DNA of 64,000 bases from Pseudokineococcus lusitanus (lineage in GTDB: Bacteria > Actinomycetota > Actinomycetes > Actinomycetales > Quadrisphaeraceae), in assembly GCF_003751265.1 (NCBI RefSeq), contig NZ_RJKN01000005.1, forward strand, positions 1-64,000, written 5' to 3'. The notes below the pieces were generated by a model. It was not told where the DNA came from. It did not search any database and saw only the letters and a program-made list of their open reading frames with translations. The translations under genes and the position numbers were made by a program. Of this stretch, positions 45,615 through 53,166 are shown one piece after another. Every line of letters begins with the position of its first letter. The first letter of the stretch is position 1.

Positions 45615-45770
45615 GGGGGCCTCCTCGTCGTCGGTGCCGTGTGCCCGTCGTTCGGAGCCCGGGGCGGGGCGGTCTGGTGCGGGACCTCCCGACGCTCTCA
45701 CGGCCGCCCCGGTCGCGGTGCTCGGCGCCCCCCGGGTGCCGCACCTGCGGGGCGAGGCGAGGGGACGGCG

Positions 45771-46664
45771 TCAGGGGCACTGCTCCGAGACGTGCCCGCG
45801 CTGCCCGCGGGGGAGGACGTCCCGGTCGCGCAGCAGCACGGGGACGACGTGGCCGCGGGCCGCGCAGGCGGCGCGAAACGCCTCGCGGCCGCCGTCGGCG
45901 TACTCGACCTCGAGGACGTGGCGGCCGTGCACCCAGGTGTACGCGCCGCACTCGTCGTAGGCCTCGCACTCCTCGGCGACCGCGAAGTCGAAGCCCGCGG
46001 TGCGGACCTGGGACCGCGTCAGCCCCGCCGCGTTCTTCTGCGCCACCGCTAGCCCGCGGGAGTGGGCGCGGCGGACGAGGAGCTGCGCGTAGGCGAGGTT
46101 GCCCGCCGTCGTGAGGCGGTCGCCGGAGCGCAGCCACGAGTCGAGGTTGTCGAGCTCGACGGCGCGGTAGCCCTTGTCCGCGCACCCGTCGAGCCACCGG
46201 CCCACGAGCGTCGCGAGCGCGCCGCGCGTCGCGGCGGTGCGGGTGTCGAGGAGGAGCTCGCCGGGCCAGCCGGCGTCCTCGACGGGACGGCCGCGGCCGT
46301 CGCGCAGGACGAGCGACGGGTAGCGGGCGGTCCACCAGCCCGCCTCCTGCGGCTGGGTCTGGAAGGCGTTGACGTAGCAGACCGAGTACCGGCCCGGCGC
46401 GGGCGGCGCCGTCCGGTCGCGGACGACGACGCCGACCCCCGCCGCGGGCGCGTAGGCGCCGCCCAGCTGGTAGTCGAAGCGGGCGCCGACCGGCGGCGGG
46501 GCCACGGCCTGCGCGGCGGCCGTCGTCGCGACGCCGTCGCCGCCGGACGTCGCACCCGCGGCCGGCGCCCCGGCCAGGACGAGGACGACCGCGGCGGCGA
46601 GGACGGCGAGCGGGCGGGGGCGGCGGGTCCGGGGCACCGCGGGACCGGGAGACGTGGGGGGCAC
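45771..46664 (-). CDS. GH114 endo-alpha-1,4-polygalactosaminidase-like protein
   Basis: A 297-residue exported protein. Residues 1-38 are a signal peptide; the rest is a TIM barrel of the TM1410/GH114 family. FDYQLGGAY near residue 62, CYVNAFQTQPQ near 96, ELLLDTRTAATR near 136, AVELDNLDSW near 168 and GFDFAVAEECEAYDECG near 225 are conserved landmarks, including the acidic residues thought to be catalytic. The family cleaves galactosaminogalactan-like polymers in fungi; the bacterial target is unknown. It lies upstream of the sortase gene on the same strand with a 156-bp gap; co-expression is not certain. Confidence 0.82.
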   Translation of the reverse strand: MPPTSPGPAVPRTRRPRPLAVLAAAVVLVLAGAPAAGATSGGDGVATTAAAQAVAPPPVGARFDYQLGGAYAPAAGVGVVVRDRTAPPAPGRYSVCYVNAFQTQPQEAGWWTARYPSLVLRDGRGRPVEDAGWPGELLLDTRTAATRGALATLVGRWLDGCADKGYRAVELDNLDSWLRSGDRLTTAGNLAYAQLLVRRAHSRGLAVAQKNAAGLTRSQVRTAGFDFAVAEECEAYDECGAYTWVHGRHVLEVEYADGGREAFRAACAARGHVVPVLLRDRDVLPRGQRGHVSEQCP

Positions 46665-46815
46665 GGACGCAGCATCGGCCGCCGGGACCGGCCGCCGGAG
46701 CCGTCACCCGGTCGACCACCCGCCCGCCCGTGGCGGTCGGGACCCGGGCCACCCCGCCGGGGGCCCCGGCCACCCGGTCGGGCGGTGGTGCCCTCCCCGA
46801 CGTGCGCGCTCCCGC

Positions 46816-46826
46816 TTACAGCGTAA
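46816..46826. promoter_or_regulatory. TTAC-N3-GTAA palindrome in divergent promoter
   Basis: TTACAGCGTAA is a small perfect dyad set in an AT-rich patch (GTAAAACT) that contrasts with the surrounding GC. CCCGC and GCGGG flank it symmetrically. It lies in the 235-bp gap between the divergent GH114 and membrane protein genes and is a reasonable operator or -10 region. Confidence 0.35.
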
Positions 46827-46899
46827 AACTGCGGGCGGCGCCCAGCCCCGGCGCCGGGACGGTCGAGGCCCCTCCCTCGACGTGGACAGGAGGACGGCC

Positions 46900-47343
46900 A
46901 TGGCCGGCACCACCTCTCGACGCTTCGCGCGGCGCTTCAAGGACGCCGTCGCGCGCCACCCCGCGCCGGACCTGCGCCGCGGTCCCTCGGGGCGGGTCGT
47001 CGCCGTCCTCGTCGGCGCGGTGCTGGTGCTGGGCAACGGGCTCCTCGTGCTCGGACCCGTCCTCGGGCTCGTGGGGGCGGCGGCCGCCGCCGGGCCGGTG
47101 CTCGACGTCCCCGCGGCGAGCGGCACCGTCGTCGTCGTGCTCGGGTACCTCGTCGCCGTCGCGCTGCTCGCCGGCGCGTGGGCCTCGCGCCGGACGTGGT
47201 CGGCGTGGACCCTCGCGGTGCTCGCCTGGCTCGTGTCGCTCGCCGTCTCGCTGTGGCCGCTCGTCGCCACGGCGAACGCGGCGGTGGACCGGGTCGGCGA
47301 CATCTGGCCGTGGATCACCGAGCTCGTGCGGAGCGTGTCCTGA
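46900..47343 (+). CDS. small membrane protein of unknown function
   Basis: A 147-residue protein with a basic 30-residue N-terminus and about four predicted spans (near 35-55, 62-80 with Ala-rich turn, 85-103 and 110-128), ending in a short amphipathic tail. No family recognised. The ATG at 46900 follows CAGGAGGA, a clear ribosome site; the upstream in-frame stretch has promoter-like composition. It is followed 61 bp later by the ribA-ribD fusion, which has its own leaderless promoter. Confidence 0.65.
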   Translation: MAGTTSRRFARRFKDAVARHPAPDLRRGPSGRVVAVLVGAVLVLGNGLLVLGPVLGLVGAAAAAGPVLDVPAASGTVVVVLGYLVAVALLAGAWASRRTWSAWTLAVLAWLVSLAVSLWPLVATANAAVDRVGDIWPWITELVRSVS

Positions 47344-47404
47344 CCCGCCGGCGCGGCGGGAGGCAGCAGGTCGGGCGGCCGGACCGCCTCGGTAGCGTGG
47401 CGCG

Positions 47405-48844
47405 ATGACAGCCCCGTCCGCGCGGGCCTCCCGCGCCGCGGTCCAGCAGGTGGCCGCGACCCTCCTCCCCACCGCCCACGGCACCTTCGCCCTCCACGGC
47501 TTCCGCGCCGGGGACGGCACCGAGCACGTCGCGCTGGTCCTCGGGGACCCGGCCGGCACCGAGGCCGGCCCGCCGCTCGTCCGGGTGCACTCCGAGTGCC
47601 TCACCGGCGACGCCCTCGGCTCCTGGCGCTGCGACTGCGGCGACCAGCTCGACGCCGCGCTGCGCGCCGTCGCCGCCGAGGGGCGCGGCGTCGTCGTGTA
47701 CCTCCGCGGGCAGGAGGGGCGGGGCATCGGGCTCCTCGCCAAGGTGGAGGCGTACGCCCTCCAGGACGCGGGCGCCGACACCGTCGACGCCAACACCGCG
47801 CTCGGGCTGCCCGTCGACGCCCGCGAGTACGACGCCGCGGCCGCGGTCCTCGCCGTCCTCGGCGTCTCCTGCGTGCGGCTCATGTCCTCCAACCCGGCGA
47901 AGGCGGCGGCCCTCGAGGCGGCCGGCGTCGAGGTGGCGGAGGTCGTCGGCCTCGTCGTCCCCGACCGGCCGACGAGCGCGGCGTACCGCCGGACGAAGGT
48001 GGAGCGGCTGGGCCACCTCCCCGTCGCGACCGCGGAGGACCCGTCCGCACCGGACCCGTGGGACGCCCTCGTCGCGGCCGCCCACGGCGGCGCCCCCCTG
48101 CCCCCCGCGGGGGAGGGGCCCGGGACCGCGGGGGGCGACCTCCTCGACCGCTACGCGCCGCTGGCGGCGGGCGGCGCCCCGCTCGTCGTCGCGCAGGTCG
48201 CCCAGAGCCTCGACGGCTTCACGGCCGCCCGCAGCGGGGACGCGCGCTACGTCAGCGGCCCGGCCGACCGCGAGCACCTGCACCGGCTGCGGGCGCTCGT
48301 CGACGTCGTCGTCGTCGGCGTGCGGACCGTGGCCGCCGACGACCCGCTGCTCACCGTCCGGGCCTGCCCCGGGCCGCACCCCGTGCGCGCCGTCCTCGAC
48401 CCGATGGGCCGGGCGCCGCTGGGCGCCACCCTCTTCGGCGACCCCACGGCACCGGTGCTCTGGCTGGTCGGGGCCTCGCGCGCCACCGCCGCGGCGGCGG
48501 CCGTGGCCGACCGGGCGCACGTGGAGGTGGTGCCGCTCCGGGGGTGCACCTCGGGGGAGGACGTCGTCGGTGCGGTCATCGCCGACCTCGCGGCGCGGGG
48601 GCTGCACCGGGTGCTCGTCGAGGGCGGCGCCACGACCGTCTCGCGCTTCCTCGCCGCCGGGGCGCTCGACCGCCTGTGGGTGACGACGGCGCCCGTGCTC
48701 GTCGGCGACGGCGTCCCCGGCCTGCGGTTCGAGGGCGCCGACCTCATGGCCGACGCGCTACGGGCGCCCTCGCGGCGCTTCGTCCTCGGGGAGGACGTCG
48801 CGGTCGAGCTCGACCTCGCGGCCGTCCGCGCCCCCGCGGCCTGA
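47405..48844 (+). CDS. GTP cyclohydrolase II fused to RibD-type reductase
   Basis: A 479-residue bifunctional enzyme. Residues 15-205 are GTP cyclohydrolase II: zinc Cys at about 65, 76 and 78 (SECLTGDALGSWRCDCG), GQEGRGIGL near 102 and the catalytic Tyr in EAYALQ near 117, equivalent to E. coli RibA Tyr105, so full ring opening to the pyrimidine product is expected. Residues 255-475 are the RibD C-terminal reductase (AQSLDGFTA, VGVRTVAADDPLLTVR, VEGGATT). No DHBP synthase or deaminase domain is present, so it makes only part of the riboflavin route. TAGCGT lies 6 nt before the ATG (leaderless). It faces the PTPS/GT4/flippase operon, overlapping its last gene by 87 bp tail to tail. Confidence 0.9.
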   Translation: MTAPSARASRAAVQQVAATLLPTAHGTFALHGFRAGDGTEHVALVLGDPAGTEAGPPLVRVHSECLTGDALGSWRCDCGDQLDAALRAVAAEGRGVVVYLRGQEGRGIGLLAKVEAYALQDAGADTVDANTALGLPVDAREYDAAAAVLAVLGVSCVRLMSSNPAKAAALEAAGVEVAEVVGLVVPDRPTSAAYRRTKVERLGHLPVATAEDPSAPDPWDALVAAAHGGAPLPPAGEGPGTAGGDLLDRYAPLAAGGAPLVVAQVAQSLDGFTAARSGDARYVSGPADREHLHRLRALVDVVVVGVRTVAADDPLLTVRACPGPHPVRAVLDPMGRAPLGATLFGDPTAPVLWLVGASRATAAAAAVADRAHVEVVPLRGCTSGEDVVGAVIADLAARGLHRVLVEGGATTVSRFLAAGALDRLWVTTAPVLVGDGVPGLRFEGADLMADALRAPSRRFVLGEDVAVELDLAAVRAPAA

Positions 48845-49735
48845 CCACCGGGCCAGGTCGATCAGGAGGAGCACCAGGCCGGGTGCGGCCGCCAGCGCCG
48901 CGAGGACGCCGTACCCGGCCGTGACGGCCACCGCCTGACCGGGGGTCGTCCCCGCGGTGCCGGCGGCGACGGCGGCGAGCGCCTCCCGCGGGCCGAAGCC
49001 GCCCACGCCGACGGGCAACGACATGCCCAGGAGCGCGAGCACGGCGAGCACGGCGGTGCCGCGCACGTCCGGCCGCGGGTCGCCGTCGGCGGCGGGCACG
49101 GCGACCGCCGCGACGGCGAAGAGGGCGACCAGCGCGCCCAGCGCCACCGCCGACCACCCCCACACGGCCGCGTGGACGCCGGCCGGCACGCGACCGACCG
49201 CGCGGACGACGACGACGGCGAGCACGAGCGCCGCCGCGGCGAGGCCGACGGCCCAGGCGGGCGAGGCGGCGGCGACGACGGCCGCGGCCACGCCGAGCAG
49301 GAGCGCGGAGCCGGCCAGCCGCTCGACGAGGACGGCGGCGGCGCTGCTCACCCACCCGCCGCGGCGCGGCTCCCGGGCGCGGTGCGCCCGCAGGAGGTCG
49401 CCCGCCAGGCCGCCCGGCAGGACGGCGTTGAGCAGCTGCGCGCGGTAGTACTCGCCGACGGAGCGGCCCCGGGTCAGCCGCGAGCCCGCCGCGGTGACGC
49501 CCGGCCCGGACGCCGCGGCGGGGGTGCGCTGCTGCCGGGCGAGGACGACCGCCCGCCACCGCAGGGCCTGGCCGACCGTCGCCAGCGCCCCGAGGCCCAG
49601 TGCGGCGACCGTCGTCCCCGGGGTGACGACGCCGAGGGCGCGGCGGAAGGGCTCGCCGCCGACGACGGCCACGACGGCGACGAGCAGCGCGACGGCGACG
49701 CCGACCTGCAGGGCGGCGCGGGTGCGGCGGCCCAC
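48758..49735 (-). CDS. UPF0104/LPG-synthase-type flippase
   Basis: A 325-residue membrane protein with about eight spans. YYRAQLLNAVLPGGLAGDLLRAHRA near residues 95-119 and LPVGVGGFGPREALA near 240 are signature blocks of the lysylphosphatidylglycerol synthase transmembrane (UPF0104) family, members of which flip lipids or lipid-linked sugars. It lacks the synthetase domain. Last gene of a five-gene operon, 8 bp after the methyltransferase. Its 3' end overlaps the end of the RibA-RibD fusion gene on the other strand by 87 bp. Proposed role: export of the lipid product of this cluster (inference). Confidence 0.8.
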   Translation of the reverse strand: MGRRTRAALQVGVAVALLVAVVAVVGGEPFRRALGVVTPGTTVAALGLGALATVGQALRWRAVVLARQQRTPAAASGPGVTAAGSRLTRGRSVGEYYRAQLLNAVLPGGLAGDLLRAHRAREPRRGGWVSSAAAVLVERLAGSALLLGVAAAVVAAASPAWAVGLAAAALVLAVVVVRAVGRVPAGVHAAVWGWSAVALGALVALFAVAAVAVPAADGDPRPDVRGTAVLAVLALLGMSLPVGVGGFGPREALAAVAAGTAGTTPGQAVAVTAGYGVLAALAAAPGLVLLLIDLARWSGRGGADGREVELDRDVLPEDEAPRGRP

Positions 49736-49743
49736 GGCCGACC

Positions 49744-50571
49744 TCAGCGGGGGGCGGCGGCCGGCGCCGCCGCGAGGTCGACGTGCTCGACGACCGCGCG
49801 CAGCCGCCCCGCGGCGAGCTGCTCACGGCGCTGCGCGAGCCAGGCGTCGGCGTCGCGCTCCAGCGCGGGGTCCTGGGCGACGGCGGCCCCGGCCCGCCCC
49901 TCGAGCCACGCGTCGGCGAGGTCCGGGGCGGCCGGGCCGAGGTGCCACGGCGTCGCGACGGCGAGCACGCGGGCGCCGGCGGCGGCCAGCGTCTGCGCGG
50001 CCACGCCCGCCGCGTCGGGCCCGAGGCGTCCGCCGCGGCGCTGGTGGGCGTCGAAGGCGGCGCGCAGGGCGTCGTCGTGCGCGTGCGGCGGGTCCAGCGC
50101 GACGCCGCCGGTGACGGTCAGCGCGAGCAGCGCCGGCACCCCGGCGTCCGCCAGCGCGGCGGCGAGGTCGGCCACCTGGTCGGGCCGGAGCAGGTCCAGC
50201 AGTGCCGCGCAGGTGACGAGGTCGGCACCGTCGCCCAGCGCGTCCGCCAGCCCGGCGAGGTCGCCGAGGCGGGGCCGCACGACGACGCCCGCGGGTGCCG
50301 GGGCGTCGGCGGTCCGCCGCAGGAGGTCGTCGTCGTGGTCGAGGAGGAGCCACTCCTGCGCGTACCCGCGGGCCGCGAGCGCGGGGGCCAGGTGGCGGAG
50401 GTTGGCCCCGGTCCCGGCCCCGAGGTCCACGACCCGCAGCGGGCGGTCGGCCGCGGGCAGGGCCAGGTGGTCCAGCAGCCCGTCGGTGACGGCGGCCCGG
50501 GCCCGCTCGTCCTCGGGCTCGCGCAGCGCGAGCCACGCGGCGGGGACGGGGGTGGTGTCGTCGTGGCTCAC
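49744..50571 (-). CDS. SAM-dependent methyltransferase
   Basis: A 275-residue class I methyltransferase. Motif I is LRVVDLGAGTGANLRHL near residue 48, motif II/post-I LLLDHDDDLL near 78 and CAALLDLLRPDQ near 122. The family match is to methyltransferases found next to PTPS and GT4 genes. The GTG start lies inside the stop codon of the glycosyltransferase gene (4-nt overlap), so the two are translationally coupled. Substrate unknown; the context suggests a glycosylated or pteridine-like intermediate. Confidence 0.82.
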   Translation of the reverse strand: MSHDDTTPVPAAWLALREPEDERARAAVTDGLLDHLALPAADRPLRVVDLGAGTGANLRHLAPALAARGYAQEWLLLDHDDDLLRRTADAPAPAGVVVRPRLGDLAGLADALGDGADLVTCAALLDLLRPDQVADLAAALADAGVPALLALTVTGGVALDPPHAHDDALRAAFDAHQRRGGRLGPDAAGVAAQTLAAAGARVLAVATPWHLGPAAPDLADAWLEGRAGAAVAQDPALERDADAWLAQRREQLAAGRLRAVVEHVDLAAAPAAAPR

Positions 50572-51680
50572 GGGATGTCCTCCGGCCGGGGCTCGCGGTG
50601 CTCGAGGTGGTGGAGCAGGGCGGCGGCGGTGGCGTCCCAGCCACCGCGCGCGAGGAGGGCCGCCCGGCGTCGGGCGGCCGCCCGTCGGGCCGGTGCGCCA
50701 CTGTCCCCCAGGAGGCGTCGGACCGCAGCCGCCAGCGCGTCCACGTCGCCGGGGGGCACGACGGCGCCGGGCACGTCGTCCCGCCCCGCCCGGGGCGGGA
50801 GGTCGCCGAGCAGGGCCTCGACGGCGCCCGTCCCCGCCCCGACGACGGCCGGGACGCCGCGGACGAGCGCCTCGGTGACGGCCATGCCCCACGTCTCCGC
50901 GCGCGAGGGGAGCAGGAGGAGGTCCGCGGCCGACCACAGGCGCGCGAGGTCGCGGCCCCGGACGGCTCCCGGGCGCGAGACCTGTCCCGCGAGACCGGCT
51001 CCCGCCACGGCGGCGTCCACCGCGGCGGCGTACCGGGCGTCGGCCACGGGACCCGCGAGGACAGCCGTCCAGGGCCGGTCGGCCAGCCGGGCGAGGGCCG
51101 CGACGACGCCGAGCTGGTCCTTGCGCGGCCCCACCGCCGCGAGCTGGAGCAGCAGCGGTGCCCCGGTCGCGGCCGAGCCGGGGGAGCGCGGGGCCGGGTC
51201 GACGCCGGGGACGGCCACGCCGACGTGGGCGAGGCCGTGCCGGGCGCGCAGGTCCGCGGCGGCCCACGCGCTCGTCGCGAGGACCGAGGTGGCGGCGGCG
51301 AGGGTGACGCGCTCGACGGCGTCGCGGGCGACGGCCGTGGCGGCGTCGAGACCGCCCTCGCGGGCGAGCGGCAGGTGGACGAGGACGTGCACGCGGACCC
51401 CCGCGGCCACCGCCCGCGCCACCGCCTCCGGCGCGGCGGCGAGGAGCCCGTCGAGGACGACCTCCCGCCCGTCGTCTGCCAGCGCCGCGGCGAGGGCGTC
51501 GCGGGCCGCGCCGTCCGGCGCCGGCCACGCGCCGTCGACGACGGCGACCTCGACGTCGGCCCTGCGGGCGCGCAGGGCGACGACGAGGGCACGGTCGTAC
51601 GCGCTGCCCCCCGAGACGGCGTCCCAGGGGGCGGGCACGACGAGGCGCAGCCGGCGGGGCGGCGGCGCCCCGGCGGTCAC
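50568..51680 (-). CDS. GT4-family glycosyltransferase
   Basis: A 370-residue GT-B fold enzyme. VVPAPWDAVSGGSAYDR near residue 14 is the acceptor-side glycine loop; LLQLAAVGPRKDQLG near 185 and LLLPSRAETWGMAVTEALVRG near 263-283 hold the nucleotide-sugar EX7E motif of family 4. It would transfer a sugar from a nucleotide donor to a small or lipid acceptor. Both ends overlap neighbours by 4 nt (GTGA): the PTPS-like gene upstream and the methyltransferase gene downstream, so the three are made together. Confidence 0.85.
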   Translation of the reverse strand: MTAGAPPPRRLRLVVPAPWDAVSGGSAYDRALVVALRARRADVEVAVVDGAWPAPDGAARDALAAALADDGREVVLDGLLAAAPEAVARAVAAGVRVHVLVHLPLAREGGLDAATAVARDAVERVTLAAATSVLATSAWAAADLRARHGLAHVGVAVPGVDPAPRSPGSAATGAPLLLQLAAVGPRKDQLGVVAALARLADRPWTAVLAGPVADARYAAAVDAAVAGAGLAGQVSRPGAVRGRDLARLWSAADLLLLPSRAETWGMAVTEALVRGVPAVVGAGTGAVEALLGDLPPRAGRDDVPGAVVPPGDVDALAAAVRRLLGDSGAPARRAAARRRAALLARGGWDATAAALLHHLEHREPRPEDIP

Positions 51681-52081
51681 GGCAGATCGGTGCGGTAGCT
51701 CGCCCACGCGTCGGGCGTCTCGCGCAGGACGACCTCCAGCGAGGCGAGGCCGCGCGTCAGGCCGGCCGCGCCGCCGCCCTCGCGGCCCGCCTCGACGACC
51801 CGGTCCGCCACCCAGCGGGCGAGGACCTCCGTCGTCGTCAGGCGGCCGACGAAGGCGGGGTGCTCGTCGAGGTCGCGGTACCGCAGCTCGTCGAGGACGG
51901 CGGCGAGGGCGGCGGAGGCGGCGCCGATGTCCGCGACGACGCCGTGCTCGTCGAGCTCCCGGGCCGCGAGGACGAGCTCGACGTCGTACGTGGCCCCGTG
52001 CTTGGCCTGCGCCGGGCCGAAGAAGGGGTGGGGCAGGGAGTGGGCGACCATGACGTGGTCGCGGACGCTCACGCGGTACAC
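51677..52081 (-). CDS. 6-pyruvoyl-tetrahydropterin synthase/QueD-family enzyme
   Basis: A 134-residue protein of the PTPS/QueD family. Zinc-binding His residues are in VMVAHSLPHPFFG (near 11-23) and KHGATYDV (near 28); LDEHGVVADIG near 43 and TTTEVLARWVADRV near 82 are conserved. The Cys that normally starts catalysis is not visible at its usual place between the two His motifs, so the reaction may differ from 6-carboxytetrahydropterin synthesis. In this operon it would act on a pterin or on the pyrimidine made by the RibA-RibD fusion. GTG start; GAGGAG lies 12 nt upstream. 33 bp after the dehydrogenase gene. Confidence 0.82.
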   Translation of the reverse strand: MYRVSVRDHVMVAHSLPHPFFGPAQAKHGATYDVELVLAARELDEHGVVADIGAASAALAAVLDELRYRDLDEHPAFVGRLTTTEVLARWVADRVVEAGREGGGAAGLTRGLASLEVVLRETPDAWASYRTDLP

Positions 52082-52114
52082 GGGGTCTCGGGGCTCCTCG
52101 GGTCGGGGCGGGTG

Positions 52115-53137
52115 TCAGCGGGCGGCGGGGTGGTCGACGACGAGGCACAGCGCCTCGCGCCGGCCGGCGGCGAGGTCCTCGACGGCCCGCGGCAGGTCGG
52201 CCAGCGCCACCGGCCGCGAGAGCAGGGCGTCGAACGCCGGGTCGCGCAGCAGGTCGAGGGCCGTCGCCAGACGCTCCGCGGTCGTCCGGCGGGCCCGCCG
52301 GGACGCGGCGACGGCGCCCACCTGCGAGGCGCGGACGACGAGGCGCCGGGCGTGGAAGGCGGCGCCGAGGTCCACGGTGACCGGGCGGTCGCCGTACCAG
52401 GAGACCTCGACGAGCTCGCCCTCGTCGCCGAGCAGCTCGAGCCCGCGGCCCAGACCGGCGCCGGAGGCGGACGCGTGGACGACGACGTCGCAGCCGCCCA
52501 GCGCGTCGTCCGGCAGGGCGAAGTCGACGCCGAGGGCCGCGGCCACCGCCGCGCGCGCGGGGTCGACGTCGACGAGCTGGAGCCGCTGGAGCGGGAAGCG
52601 GCGCGCGAGGGCCGCCACGCACGCGCCGACCATCCCGGCGCCGACGACGGCGACGCGGTCGCCCATCCGCGGGGCCGCGTCCCACAGCGCGTTGAGCGCC
52701 GTCTCGACGGTGCCCGCGAGCACGGCGCGCCGGGGCGGCACGCCGTCGGGCAAGGGGTGGACGGCGGCCGCCGGCACGACGTAGCGGTCCTGGTGGGGGA
52801 AGAGGCAGAAGACGGTGCGGCCCAGGAGGTCCGGCGGGGCGCCGGCGCCGAGCCCCTCGACGACGCCGACGGACAGGTAGCCGTACTTCACGGGGCCGGG
52901 GAGGTCGCCCTCCTGGAAGGGCGCGCGCATGGTGGCCGCCACGGCCGCCGGGACGCCGCCGCGGTGGACGAGCAGCTCGCTGCCGCGGCTGTAGCCCGAG
53001 TGCAGGGTGCGGACCAACACCTCGCCCGCGGCGGGCGGGGCCAGCGGGACCTCCCGCAGCTCACCGGCCCCGGGCGCGACGGTCCAGTACGCGGTCGCGG
53101 TGGTCGCGCCGGGCTCGGACCTCGCCTGGACGGGCAC
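52115..53137 (-). CDS. zinc-type alcohol dehydrogenase family protein
   Basis: A 340-residue medium-chain dehydrogenase. The Rossmann motif VAVVGAGMVGACVAAL lies near residue 162 and LVDVDPARAAVA near 187 marks NAD-type binding. GYSRGSELLVHRGG near 48 stands where zinc-enzymes have CGSD, so the catalytic zinc ligand Cys is replaced and the enzyme may be zinc-independent. First gene of the operon with PTPS, GT4, methyltransferase and flippase. TAGGGT lies 8 nt before the GTG, inside a 29-bp gap shared with the divergent phosphatidyltransferase gene. Substrate unknown. Confidence 0.8.
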   Translation of the reverse strand: MPVQARSEPGATTATAYWTVAPGAGELREVPLAPPAAGEVLVRTLHSGYSRGSELLVHRGGVPAAVAATMRAPFQEGDLPGPVKYGYLSVGVVEGLGAGAPPDLLGRTVFCLFPHQDRYVVPAAAVHPLPDGVPPRRAVLAGTVETALNALWDAAPRMGDRVAVVGAGMVGACVAALARRFPLQRLQLVDVDPARAAVAAALGVDFALPDDALGGCDVVVHASASGAGLGRGLELLGDEGELVEVSWYGDRPVTVDLGAAFHARRLVVRASQVGAVAASRRARRTTAERLATALDLLRDPAFDALLSRPVALADLPRAVEDLAAGRREALCLVVDHPAAR

Positions 53138-53166
53138 GACCGGGGACCCTAGGTGACCCTGTCCGC

